A DNA stretch of 64,000 bases from the NCBI GenBank assembly GCA_030847615.1, contig JAUMIR010000005.1:215000645-215064644 (forward strand), given 5' to 3'. A program made the translations under genes and the position numbers. The stretch's first letter is position 1. Every line of letters starts with the position of its first letter. Below are positions 22,718 through 33,984 of the stretch, one piece after another. The stretch comes from Gambelia wislizenii. Taxonomy: Eukaryota; Chordata; Lepidosauria; Squamata; Crotaphytidae. The notes under the pieces are model-generated. The model was not told the DNA's origin. It was given only the letters and a program-made list of their open reading frames with translations, and made no database searches.

Positions 22718-22939
22718 GGCTGCTGCCACACTGCAGAAATGATGCGGTTTGACACTGCTGTAACTGCCATGGCTCAATGCTATGGGATTCTGGGACTTGT
22801 AGTTTTGTGAGATATTTTCACACATCTGTCAAAATGCTCTTGTGCCACAACAAACTATAAATCCCAGGATTCCAACAGGTGGAGCCATGATAGTTAAAGC
22901 ATTGTCAAATGGCATTATTTCAGCAGTGTGACAGCAGCC
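22718..22939. mobile_element. palindromic MITE family V, copy 1
   Basis: The left arm GGCTGCTGCCACACTGCAGA runs through CTGCCATGGCTCAATGCTAT and GGGATTCTGGGACTTGTAGT. The right arm is its reverse complement with scattered changes, ending CACACTGCTGAAAT-like / CAGCAGCC. TTG flanks both ends (22715-22717 and 22940-22942). Related but diverged copies lie at 50541-50810 and 58698-59489. No coding capacity. Confidence 0.8.
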
Positions 22940-23755
22940 TTGGAAAGCTTAGAGTACATACCTGTCAGGAAGCTAGGCAAGCATTCACATAAGAACAGAT
23001 TAGTAAGAAGAAACTCGTAACTAACTAAATATGTACTGTACTACATAGTTATATAATTTCCTACCACTTTGTCATCTCTCCTTGGTAAGGAATTTCTTCA
23101 ATCTGTAGTCTGGTGAGGTACTTAGGAAATTTGAAGAAACCCAGAGAAGAAAGAGATTGCGGATTAAACAGTTTTATTCTGTAGTGCAGATAAGCACTCA
23201 GGGTTTTAGTACAATTTAGTACAATTCAAGGGAGTCAGATGTCTCTAGCAGAGAAATCTAAGTTCTTCACCATACTACAAGTCATAGAATTCATAAAGAT
23301 GGGGCCATGGAGATTATGGTGCTATGAAACCATATAGTGCAGATATTAGTCCAATGCCCATTTGTAACTAAATTATGTCATGAGATTATCAACACATCAT
23401 ACCTCCCCCTTTGGTTTTAACTAAGGAAGAAAAATTAAATAAATCAGTAGTCTTGAAATGTCTGGGAACTCCAGCAGTTGGTTAGTTTGCTTGGGCACTA
23501 AACACATCCTGAACGGAACAAGATGGAAGCTACATCAGGTAGCTGTACAGAACATGTTCCTATGCAGCTTCTTCATTGCTCCTCCCAATTTTCCTCCTTA
23601 TTAGCTCAGGTGTGTTTCAACATGCAATTCCTTCTCTATAATTTCTTGAGAGAGGGCTTCTAGATCAAAGGATGAGTTTCTCTATATGTCAAATTCAAAG
23701 TATTCCACCAAGCTAGGACTTCCCCTGTAATTTATGTGATTTTGGCATATATTAC
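22940..23755. other. unassigned non-coding DNA
   Basis: No gene or repeat was recognised before the LINE remnant begins. Confidence 0.45.
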
Positions 23756-24735
23756 TGCCAGCCTGCACCACAGGAGGAACACCACCATCCCCACATTGCC
23801 GTTGGCAAATCTGTGCTCAAGTTCATTTCAGCAGTTCACCTACCTGGGAAGCATCATCTCCTCAGATGCCAAGATTGATAAAGAGATCGATCACAGATTA
23901 GCAAAGGCATATAGTGCATTTGGAAGACTTCACAAAAGAGTCTGGAGCAATAAACACCTGAGGCAAAGCACAAAAATCAGTGTGTATTATACTGTCTATC
24001 CTCCTTTATGGATCTGAAACATGGGTCACCTATCGCTACCACCTATGACTCCTCGAGCGCTTTCATCAGCGCTGTCTACGCACAATCCTAAATATACACT
24101 GGACTGACTATGTGACGAATGTTGCTGTCCTTGAGCAAGCAGGGATCACCAGTATTGAGGCCATGATATTGAGAACGCAGCTGCGCTGGGCAGGGCACGT
24201 TGCTAGGATGGAGGACCATCGCCTCCCAAAAATACTACTCTACGGTGAACTCGCCATGAGTCAGCGTAAGAGGGGCGCTCCAAAAAAGCAATACAAAGAC
24301 TCCCTGAAACAACATCTCAGGCTCGGCCAAATTGATCACCAACAGTGGTCTGCCCTGGCCTCACATCGGGAGGCATGGAGACACACTGTCCACAATGCTG
24401 CAGCCTTATTTGAGAACTCACGCCGAACAAGTCTTGAAGAGAAACGACAATGCAGAAAGAATCACAACCCAAAAACATCACCCAAGGAGACCTTCTGCTG
24501 TGCTTTTTGCAACCGGACTTGTTTATCTCGGATTGGCCTTTTTAGTCATCAGCGCGCTTGCAGAAAACGCGGGATGTGTCCTTCCTGAATCTTCGTTTGC
24601 GAAGAAAAGCCAGAGACTGCATCCCCAGGGAGCAACTGAGGAAAGACAAACATCCCTCTTTCCTTTTTCTTCTGCTGTAAGCTTCTCATTTGCTTCTCAA
24701 ATGCCTGCTGTTGCTGCTTAAAAAAAAAAAAAAAA
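23756..24735 (+). pseudogene. LINE reverse transcriptase C-terminal remnant
   Basis: This is the 3' end of a non-LTR retrotransposon. Part one (to about 24010) encodes FTYLGSIISSDAKIDKEIDH and AFGRLHKRVWS, the thumb region after the RT core. After a frameshift near 24010 the frame 24112-24588 continues with LRWAGHVARMEDHRLPK, LYGELAMSQRKRGAPKKQYK, and a C-terminal zinc-knuckle-like end with CAFCNRTC and SHQRAC (two Cys, then His and Cys). A stop at 24588 and a 15-16 A tail at 24720-24735 close the element. The catalytic RT core and endonuclease lie outside or are lost. The LINE clade is not assigned; it is not CR1 or L2, whose C-termini differ. Confidence 0.8.
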
Positions 24736-24997
24736 GCTAAGTGGGGATCTCCCATTTTACCCATTCTCCCATAGCCCTGTTTGGTTATTTACTTCTGTTA
24801 GAGATTGCTTGGGTCAGTGTGTGGCTGTGGATTCCCTTTTTACATGACTACCACCCCCCCCCCGCCTCCCACTTTCTTTTTCAGTCTTAAGCTCTTATGC
24901 CCAGGAGCACTGTGGATTTTCTTAGCTGGCTGTCAGAATTTGGGTGATGTCTTATGTACGCTCTGTTCTATTCCATTGATATCAGAAACCCACAAGG

Positions 24998-25370
24998 CTA
25001 GGGGCAGATTGGGTGTTGCTCCCCTCAACTAAGGGAGAATGTTGCCCCCAAAAGGAATGTGTCTTCCCAAATTAAATGGCCAAAATGAAACAACCCAATA
25101 AGAATTCTAGCCCCCAATGAATTTTTCCTTCTCCAAATTGCTAGCATTTTAGTAACTTTAGTTGAACATTAGAACTACAATTTAGGCTTCCAAAGAAAAG
25201 GGGCTGGCAAAATATCAAGGGAATGTGAACAGGGTGTGAACAATCTTCAATGTCTCACTCTCGGGAATGCTAGAAGTTTTGTCTTGAAGGGACAAAAATC
25301 ATTTGGAGGAAGAATCCTTATTTGGGAGACAATGCCCTCACTTTGCACCTGCACCGGTATCTACACCTCA
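24998..25370. mobile_element. dispersed DNA-transposon-like repeat, copy 2 of 3
   Basis: It shares AGGCTTCCAAAGAAAAGGGG, GTCTCACTCTCGGGAATGCT and ATTTGGGAGACAATGCCC with copies at 1739-2173 and 27335-27610. The right end CCGGTATCTACACCTCA is the inverse of the left end of copy 3 (TAGGGGTGTAGATATTGG), which supports terminal inverted repeats in this family. Confidence 0.6.
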
Positions 25371-27334
25371 GTATATCTGTAATTATAACATCATGAAGAG
25401 TGCATAATGAGAAGTTTTCTACAATAAGTCTAGAGCTGAACCAAAGTTTTATTAATCCTTCCAGTGAAAGAATTTAGTTTGATGAAGGCATCTATAAATC
25501 TCCTAATTTGGGTTCCTCAGGCTCCTGACCACTAACCTTTTCTCTCTCTGCCTCTGAGCTCAAGGTGTGGGACTATGATAGCTTCTTCTTTCTTTCTTTT
25601 CCTTGTTATAATCATAAGTCATTGTTGTGAGAAGTATTACATAAAAGGACTTTACCCGGACAGCAGATGCATCATTACTGCCTATGTGACACAGGACCTC
25701 ATAGTAGGTATTGTGGTGTTCATATGGGTGGGGGGATGGAGCAGGAAGATGACCTAAGTGTGTGATCCATTGGCCTAAGGGCATTGCATAAGTGTCATGA
25801 GGATTTCACCACTACTGCAAGCCATAATGGCTGGTAATTTTTCTTCATAACGTGTTTTTCAGAATGCTGGTATCTCCCCAACATCCTGTTCTAGATTGGC
25901 CAGAAGTGGAACTTGGCAGCCATTGTGCTGTTGTCGTGATAATGCCTGTTTCCTATCAATGTAATTGGTGCGTAGGATTGCCTGTCTCTTGGACCTCTTG
26001 GATTGGATAGGATAATTCTATATCCTTGTGCACATCCACTATCTGCAGTCTACTTGGCTCAAACTTTCATGAGTTTCACACATTGCCTCTTTATTGCTGT
26101 CTATGGAATAGGCATGATGAGATCATGATGTGGGTCTAAGGTACAACAGTATCTAGGTGAGATGTATGGCTTGTTTTATCAAAGTAAAACTTTGGTACTG
26201 TACCTAAACAAAATGCTCACACTAACAGTGTACAACCGAAAATGGCATAAGGAGGAATTTTAAAACGAAAAAACCTTCCCAGTTGTTTAGGAGAGATGAA
26301 ATCTAATTCCTTAATGACATATCTGGATCTTATCAAGCTTCAGTTAATGATAAAAGTAAATCTCAGGAACAGGCTTGTCTTTGAATACTTCATCAGGCTT
26401 ATCAGTGATGATATCTTTAATTATAGTAAAGCAAAATATAAGACAGTCTAATGGGAAATACAAATTGCTTGTTAAAATTATTAACCGGGTTAATGTGCTT
26501 ACATTTGTTTATGTGTACAGGAATCATCTCAAATATTTGACTGCAATGGCAATACGTGTAAAGATCAATTAAAAGTCATAGAGATGAGATATTGGATTTT
26601 CAGACCTTAATAGGATTTCATGTGCATTCGTTATATTATGTTATCCATTTATAATTGAGCTTCCATCACATCATAGAATCTGTCACCTTACCAATTTATT
26701 TTTCTATCCTCTAATGAAACTTATATTTGCTTTCAAAAATATTTTCAAACGCATAATTCCAGAAGAGCTGTGTACTACGGGGATTAACACATACCAAATA
26801 TTTACTTCTAAAGCCCCAGGCTCAATCTGATGATAATCTAATTGAGTTGGTGCATGGTCTCCAGTAGACATTTGCCTTTAAATGAAGAATACAGCTGAGC
26901 ACTGACTCTACCTACTAATTATAAATAGGCAGAAGGCAAACTGGGTTGCTCAGTTTCAATTGGAAGCTGGGGTGCTCAGGTGGCAGAAAGCTCTGCCACC
27001 ACCACTCCTCTGCTGTCAGAACCCCACTGTCAGTAGGGGCTGAAAGTGGGGGGTGCTACAGTATGTCAGATGGATCAAGAAAAGCTTTCGATCTGGTGGA
27101 TCTAAAGCACACACATATACTCCAACAAAGGAAAGCAGAAGTGTGCAAGTGCTAGAGCTGATGTCATTATTTTCCTGTCATTAGATGTAATGGGTGGAGA
27201 AATGAAAAAGGTTATCCATGCCTAGCAAAAAAGAGAAATACCACCTTCTGCCCTTGTTAGCATGAGCCTGGAAGGGCTTTGGACTTGACTGTTCTACGAC
27301 AGATTTTTCCTCTCCAGCCTCTAGAAAACTGCTG
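25371..27334. other. unassigned DNA with a possible conserved non-coding element
   Basis: No gene or transposon was recognised. About 26330-26880 is repeat-free, AT-rich and contains TAATTATAG, ATTAACCGGGTTAAT and CTAATTGAGTTG-like words. It is a candidate conserved non-coding element. Confidence 0.35.
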
Positions 27335-27610
27335 TAGGGGTGTAGATATTGGGGCGGGGGAGAGAAAAATTAGGGTACTGCCTCCCAATAAAAATTCTGC
27401 CCTGCCACATGCAATTATCATTCAGCCCCCAAATTTCTAGCATTGCAGTAACTCAGAACTTCAATTGAGCATTTAGAAATAGTGTTTGGGCATCCAAAGA
27501 AAAGGGACAGGCAAAATTATCAAAGGACTGAGAACACAGCAAATACTAGAGTCCTAGGTATGAATGATTTTCAGTCTCTCACTCTCTGGGGACTGAAGGA
27601 CTGCACAGTA
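27335..27610. mobile_element. dispersed DNA-transposon-like repeat, copy 3 of 3
   Basis: The left end TAGGGGTGTAGATATTGGGG is followed by GCCCCCAAATTTCTAGCATT and GGGCATCCAAAGAAAAGGGA, as in copies 1 and 2. It stops after TCTCACTCTCTGGGGACTG, so the right end seems truncated. An A-run follows at 27610-27620. Confidence 0.6.
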
Positions 27611-27705
27611 AAAAAAAAAAGTCTGTCCTGTTGAATTAACAGTACCTTCAGAAAGCAAAATGAAACAGTCTTTCTTCCAAGGGATACAAACCATACAGCT
27701 TTCTT

Positions 27706-28057
27706 AGGACATTTTCAGACACGGTTTTATCGTACCTAGCGCAGGAAGAGCTCCCGGGAGAGGGACGGGGCTCTTGCTCGGCAGGGGGTCATTTTCGGAC
27801 ACCGCCATTCCTCTCCCGAAAGCATCTGTTTCAGTTCCGTGAAGCTTCGGAAGATGCAGAACCATATTTTAATCATGGAAGTTGCCCGTGATTAAAATAT
27901 GGCTTGCGGCTTCTGAAGCTTCACGGAACTGAAATAGATGCTTTCGGGAGAGGGACGGCGGCGTCCGAAAACGACCCCCTGCTGCGCAAGAGCCCCGTCC
28001 CTCTCCCGGGAGCTCTTCCCGCGCTAGGTACGATAAACCCATGCTTGAAAATGTCCT
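27706..28057. mobile_element. palindromic family Y, divergent subfamily
   Basis: A 352-bp palindrome: left arm 27706-27877, 9-nt centre GAAGTTGCC at 27878-27886, right arm 27887-28057. Ends are AGGACATTTTC and GAAAATGTCCT. Each arm contains GTACCTAGCGC, GAGCTCCCGGGAGAGGGACG, TTTTCGGACRCCGCC and GCTTCACGGAACTGAAAT-like blocks. Arms are CpG-rich and match along almost their full length, with scattered substitutions. No gene content; open frames here are mirror artefacts of the palindrome. Clear flanking duplication was not found. Confidence 0.9.
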
Positions 28058-28412
28058 TAATATTTTGTTTAGTGGGACAGGGCAATAAAGAAATGGGGAA
28101 GGGAGCAGATAACTCCAGAGACAAAGCATGGCAGCATTAGACACTTATTCCTGTTCTTTCAGCTGGCACCACACTGCATGGCTGCATGTCCTTTCATTAA
28201 ATGATAATATAACTTTTTGCTGCCCCACGCTGACCCTTATTTAAGTTTTTATATTCTTCTCAAGAAAAGAAGTTGTGCCATTTGATCTCACTTTGAATAT
28301 TAAGTGGTATACTTCAAAGACAGACACGGTAGGTTTGAGCTTTTCATTTATTACATTAGTAAAGGTGTTTGAATTTCACAATGCAGGAGAGGATGAAAAA
28401 TCTTCAAATGAG

Positions 28413-28433
28413 ATATATATATATATATATATA
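28413..28433. repeat. AT microsatellite
   Basis: A short uninterrupted TA dinucleotide run. Confidence 0.9.
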
Positions 28434-28619
28434 AAATCTCCAGATACCTTACTCAGAATTCATCAGTGTGAATTGATCTAATCCAGATCTGGAGTATATA
28501 TTTAGCTTTGTTGTGTCAATGAAACTTTTGAGCTCATACATAGACCACATTCTCTCACACACACAAAGTTGCCAGGATTCTGCTCTCAGACACAGGGTGG
28601 AGCTTGACACGTCATAGAT

Positions 28620-28739
28620 CAGGGTGGATAACTGTTTTTGGCCTGTAATTCACATAATCTGTCATTTTGGTTATACTGGCTAAGGCTGCTGGGAGTTGTA
28701 ATCCAACAATATCTAGAGGGCCACAGTTATTCAATCCTG
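28620..28739. mobile_element. short hAT-like MITE
   Basis: A 120-bp element with ends CAGGGTGGATAACTGTTTTT and GGCCACAGTTATTCAATCCTG (28719-28739) in inverted orientation. TCATAGAT (28612-28619) and TCATATGT (28740-28747) flank it, matching at six of eight bases. The central CTGGGAGTTGTAATCCAAC is typical of this family. Confidence 0.75.
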
Positions 28740-30961
28740 TCATATGTAATGAGGAATGGGGAGAAAGTGGAGCCTGACTGAAGGACAGCCTCCACTCATA
28801 CCAACCTGCCTGAGCCTTTTGATCCCTACTAAATACCAAGGATGTCATTTTTATTTTGGTGTCCCATCATCTTGGGACTCTTTTCCTAAGGAGACAGATA
28901 TAGCCCCCCTCTTTACTGGCTTTTAGATCAGCCATAATGACTTTCTCAATCTGAGAGTTTCTTTTATAACAATTCAATCTTATTTTTTATTTTATCTGAC
29001 TGTATTGTTCAAGATGGTTATATTTGTTACATTTGATTGTTTGCTTTAATGTTTTAATTGATGTTAGGTATTGTAAACTATCCTGTGTAGCTGGTCCCAC
29101 AGTTCCAACCCTCAGGTGTGGACCAGTGTCTGTTGTGGTGGGTTTGCTGTGGTTAGAGTGACCAGGCCTCCAGACAGAACAGACAGAAACAGTGGTAAAA
29201 AGAACCAAAAAGTGGAAGTTTATTAAGACATATGTAATTACTATATATTAATCCTTGAATTTTCAATCAATCACACCTCCCTAAACCCCCAATCAGTTCT
29301 CCTGTCTCTCTGAATGATCTGTCTCTATACCATCTGTTCCATATCTCTCTCTCCAAACCCCATCTCTGTCTCAGCTTTAGCCTATCTGTCCTGTCACAGA
29401 GACAAACCTCTGTTTTGTAACAATTCTTTCACCAGCATGCCCCTCTTCACAGCACTCCCCAAGCCATTATAAAAGCCTGTTGCCAGGCTTTTCCAGCTGC
29501 TCCATCATAGATACTCTTATTGTATTTTGCTGCCAAGTCAACTTCAATTTATGGTAACCCTATGGATGAGAGACCCCCAAGATCCCTGGTCATCGCTTGG
29601 ATGCCCTAGTATTGTTTTAAAAGTATTAAATAAATAAAAATTAAACACCTCATTCTTTTTTTGGTGCCAGGGGGAGATATCAAATGTCTCCTTCCATCTG
29701 ATCTCTGGTACTGAATTTCTGTCTTCTTCCCATGTATTTTCAGGCATTCACTATGTTTGCCTTACACTGTCCATCTCTGATTGAGCCTAGCTGCCTTGAA
29801 GAAACTAAAATCCTGAACTCGTGTGTCAAACTCAAAAACCTCACAGCTCTACATGCACACAGGAATAGCCTTTGAAATTGTTTTCTGTATCTTTACAGTT
29901 TTTAAAGTCGTTTTAGACCACTAGATTTTAAGGTGGCAACTGCTGTATGAAAGTTTCATACACACACACATACATACAGTGTGGTGTGTGTGTAAAATTT
30001 CTTGCCTCTTTTCAGCATGCAGCATAGGAACAGAACATATCAGAAGAATAGTTCTTCTGGGATTGTGTATTTCCATTCGCATCACAGGACACAAGCAGCA
30101 GTTCAGTGGGGACACAGATGAACACATAGGGTGTGAAAGCAATGAACCTGGCTGTATTAGATGTGTAAACATCAGCCTGCTTCAGCATGCAGATCTCACT
30201 TGCTGAACTGATGAAAAGCCCTTCAGTAATAAAGGCAGCAAGACTGGGTCCTTGGAGTACTTGACTGTATGCTGAAGTGCTGGATTCTAGTGCCCCCTAA
30301 ACAGACCTTGGAAGGTTACCTTTTAAAAAGTAATTTACTCTATTACTCCTTACCATGTTTAAAGAATAACCCATTGCTATTACTTGTGTCAATGATTAAA
30401 ATAAGCAATTTATTACATTACTTCTTGCACTGCTTGTCACTTTTCTAAATAGTTTTTGAAGGGGGGCGTAGAGCTGATAAGAGAATGGCATAAAACCTGA
30501 CAAATTCCTGCTAAAATGCCTATAAAAATATCCTTTAAAAATAACTTTGGAGAGTAAATTTGTTCTTACTTGTTAGGTTGCTTCTGAAATTCAGACTTGT
30601 TACAATATCACTACCTGCAGAAGAAAGCCCTCACAGGTAATTGTGATACAGTAGTGGGGTGTCAGGGATTCTCAATGCTGCTGACTACATTGTCTTATCC
30701 TCCAGCCAATGTCAGGATCTCAGCAGGGTTCCCAGCCTTCTCAGTGCCAGCTAGAGAGAGCTGAGCAGGGCACAGGGTTTATAGTCAGTTGCTTGGCAAC
30801 AAAGAGGCCCCTGGAAGCCAGCTGTCTGGAGAAGGGAGTCGCAAAAGGATAAAAGCCACAGCTGCAGTGGAGAGGAGGAAGCCATGGAAAGCTGATGCCA
30901 AGGACAGAGCAGTTCAGGTGAAGCATCAATGGCATCAGGCCATTCCCTGCCAAGAAATATT
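28740..30961. other. mostly unassigned non-coding DNA
   Basis: No gene was recognised. Inside are a small Bov-B-related fragment (29525-29600, listed separately), a perfect 9-bp hairpin AAAAGCCTG / CAGGCTTTT around 29470-29491, and a short CA/TG patch at 29961-29994. Confidence 0.4.
29525..29600. mobile_element. RTE/Bov-B-related fragment
   Basis: The words GCTGCCAAGTCAACTTCAAT, TTATGGTAACCCTATGGATG and AGAGACCCCCAAGATCCCTG resemble a common squamate repeat related to the Bov-B and Sauria SINE tail. Short and diverged. Confidence 0.4.
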
Positions 30962-31577
30962 GGGCTTGTCTATATGAGGCAAAAAAAAAAAAAAAAAAGT
31001 GGGTTGCCCTGCAGTAATGGCAATTTGCAGCAGCTGCTATACACCTAAACGTGTTTTTTTGGGGGGGGGGAGCAGATCGTAGGCATGCAAAGCTATCCGC
31101 ATTTGCTGTGCAAATGGGCATGCCTGAACATCAAGATGGCAGCCATGAGTGAATTACTCATGTTTTTACTTACTTCAATTTGCCGCCACTGGACAGTATT
31201 TTTAAAAAAAAACAAAAACATATCCATGGTGCGAAAGAGCTACCTTTTGGTTTAATAAAAAAGCAAACAGGAAAAAAGCTATTTTATCGCCTTAGCACTT
31301 GTTCACTAAGGTGAAAATCCAACGTGGCAACTCCGGGTGCTTGCTTTGTTAACAAGCTCCACCACCACCCCACATGTCTAATCGATCACCTGCTTGTGTT
31401 AGGAAAGCAAATCAATTCAGTTATTTGTCCTGAGCAGGAATGCACATATCCTGCACTATTTTTAAAAAACTTCAGGGAAAAAAAATGCAAAGTCTTTTCC
31501 TGCATACTTTTTGGCATTTTTGGCTCCCCTCCTTCCGAATATGGCAGAGTGATGTGGAATCTCATTGAGACAAGTTG
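30962..31577 (+). mobile_element. MITE family X, subfamily A, copy 2
   Basis: The left end GGGCTTGTCTATATGAGGC and right end CTCATTGAGACAAGTTG are inverted repeats. Inside are CAGTAATGGCAATTTGCAGC, CATGCCTGAACATCAAGATG, ACTAAGGTGAAAATCCAACG, TTTTTAAAAAACTTCAGGG and CCTTCCGAATATGGCAGAGT, in the same order as copies at 8470-9022 (reverse) and 45994-46452. A-runs and a G-run enlarge this copy to about 616 bp. TAT-like flanks are possible on both sides but the exact boundary is ambiguous. Confidence 0.75.
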
Positions 31578-32196
31578 TATTCACCTCACATTCTGTGAGG
31601 AGTATTTTCATTGTTTAGCCAACCTCATAAAGAGCCACTGTGGGTCAAGAGTACAGAAGACTTATTACAGGGAAAGAGCTAAAAGAGGTGAGAAAAGAAA
31701 GCAAAGGGACATGAAAGAGCAATTAGAGGGTAGGCAGCATGACAGCTTTGTGTGTAAGAGAATTCAATATCTAATGGGTCAGGGCTGGTGGCTTGACTCA
31801 ACATTTCCATGAGGCAGCTATGCTAGAGCCTGATCCTGAAGGACCTTCTTACCTCCTGAGAGAGGCTAATTCTGAAGGGCTATTCTGAAGCCAGACCTGA
31901 TCCCACATCACTTACTTCTTGCACCTTGTCATTTAAATAACATGTAATATTTTTTATCCACTTTTCTTTAGAAAAGCAGCTATTTCCCCATTTCTACACT
32001 GGAACAAACATATCCTTTATACATGAGCAGAGTTTTCTCCCTTCCTCCCTTTGCTGAAAGGCAATCAATGTACCATTAAAAAGGTACCCACTCTCCTTCA
32101 TTTCATTTGTACAGCTACTGTACAGATATGACCAGAATCATGCAAGGATGGCGGTACAATGTTTCCACAAAAGTAATGAACTGTACACAGTATATG
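31578..32196. other. unassigned non-coding DNA
   Basis: The open frame at 31324-31812 spans the end of the MITE and this stretch, and is a chance frame. Nothing else was recognised. Confidence 0.45.
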
Positions 32197-32418
32197 AGAG
32201 CCAGTGTAATGTAGTGGTCTGAACATTGGACTATAACTCTGGAGACCAGGGTTTGAATCCCTGCTCAGCCATGGATACCCACTGGGTGCCCTTGGACATG
32301 TTGTAGTCTCTCAGCCTCAGAGTAAGGCAAAGGCAAATCCCCTCTGAATAAATCTTGCCAAGAAAACTCCATGATACGGTTACCATAAGTCAGAGTCGGC
32401 TTGAAGGCACATAACAAA
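32197..32418 (+). mobile_element. Sauria-type SINE, near full length
   Basis: The tRNA-derived head begins GAGAGCCAGTGTAATGTAG, with an A-box region TAGTGGTCTGA and a B box GGTTTGAATCC, the internal promoter elements for RNA polymerase III. The body (CCACTGGGTGCCCTTGG, CTCTCAGCCTCAGAGTAAGG) leads to the Bov-B-like tail TACCATAAGTCAGAGTCGGC and TTGAAGGCACATAACA. SINEs of this type depend on a LINE partner for movement. About 222 bp. Confidence 0.88.
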
Positions 32419-33655
32419 TAGGGAACAACCCAAGATCAATTTATGATTTCATATTTTGGCTTGTTCTCAAATCATGGTTTAAACAAATCACATGTGAAAT
32501 CTTAAGTTCAAATGTTATAGGAAACCCAAAGGCTCTCCACTTGACATAAACAAAAGAGAAGGAGCTTTATCTAGTGCAGTCACTGCACTTACAGAAGCAG
32601 CTTCCACCAGCACAATGGGAAGTGGCAATTTCTCCTCCAGCCCTTCATACACCAAAAAAACCTGGCTGGATTGAAAACTTTCTAGAGCAGATGTTCTGTG
32701 TGGCAGTGATGAGAGTGGAAAGTCCCAATGCTTCTGTAAGCATCATGTTGGATTTTGTTCAAAGAAAGAGGAAGGGTAGCTGAGAAAAAAAAAGTTTCCC
32801 ACTTTGTCTGAACAAAATCACTTATTGGGGCTGCATACCACCTTCTGCGCTACACAGAAACACTTCCACTGATCAAATGCTAAGTATTGGTATTAATACT
32901 TGCTCTGTATTTGTTGTGTGGCCCCATGTAGCTATTGAATTATCACATTTTGTGAAGTTGGACTGCAACTGTTTTTGTTTACACCCATTCTTTCTTTCAG
33001 CTTGGGAAAAGAAATTGTCTTTAAATCTTTGACAGGACTGTAATATACATAAATATATTTTGCCTTGTTTGGGAGAAAGAGGTCTTACTTTTTTTTAAAG
33101 GGCATTTTTCATAAATAAAAATGTCCATTGATTAATCATCATTAATAAAACACCCAGTAGACATGGCTTTTTTGTCAAAAGATGAATAATTTGTGTATGC
33201 ATGAATACACTAACTGCATGCAAATAAATTATGTAAAAACTGTTCTCCTGAATGCCTCTGAATGGAAAATAGTAAAGAGGGTATGAATTTGGCCAAAATA
33301 AACAACCAATTAAAAATCTGACACAATATATGCAAGTGCTTCTTCTGAAATATTCTGCCAGCAATTTTTGTTCCTAGGACATTTCCAAATGCCACAGTGA
33401 AGGCAGAAGAAATGTAAATATATTTCCCCAGCTTATAAAAGTGAAGAACACTTTTTAATACACACCAACAACACTATGCAGTCCACCAAAGGATCATGTT
33501 TAGCCTTTGTAATATGGTCACAAAGTGGTGTGACCCTACTGAAATCCCAAATCCAACAGCACTTAGTTTCTACATGGGACAGAAATGCTAATCTGCTTGT
33601 TAAGGAAAGCTTAGAGACACAGCACAAAAGTCAGCTAGGCCAGCACTCATGAGCC
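32419..33655. other. unassigned non-coding DNA
   Basis: No gene or repeat was recognised. The stretch is AT-rich, with an A-run at about 32785-32793. Confidence 0.45.
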
Positions 33656-33984
33656 CTGTTTGGGTGCTACTCAACCTACCTTCTTGAACACAGAAGCAAG
33701 TGACCACTTCCCCTTCCCCAACTCATTCCCCTCTGTCATCACTTTCCTCAGATGGAAAGTTACATGCCTGAAGAGTAGGTGTTCCTGTTCAAATGGAGGC
33801 TCTCCATATGAGCAATAGTTCTGATTTTTTCAGGATTCCTTCTGGCATGGAGAGCCTTCATGTAAACAGGAATTTCTCCTCTTCAGATGCTTTGCTCTCC
33901 TTTTTAGTGATCACAGAAGAGAGTGGAGCAAGGCAGTCTCCTCCTCCCATGTTCAAGAAAGCTCTTTGAGTAAGACCTAAGCAG
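33656..33984. mobile_element. palindromic MITE family W
   Basis: The left arm CTGTTTGGGTGCTACTCAAC, CTTCTTGAACACAGAAG, CTCTGTCATCACTTTCC and TTCAAATGGAGGCTCTCCAT (ending 33807) is mirrored by the right arm from ATGGAGAGCCTTCATGTAAA (33847) to GAGTAAGACCTAAGCAG. Arms are about 140-150 nt with visible divergence and small indels, around a 39-nt centre. No other copy of this family is in the window, and no target duplication was seen. Confidence 0.75.

Noticed and set aside
31324..31812. 162-codon open frame as a gene
   Set aside because: It starts inside a MITE and runs into unassigned DNA. No domain was recognised.
32197..32280. tRNA gene
   Set aside because: The A- and B-box region is the head of a SINE; no complete cloverleaf with acceptor stem was seen.
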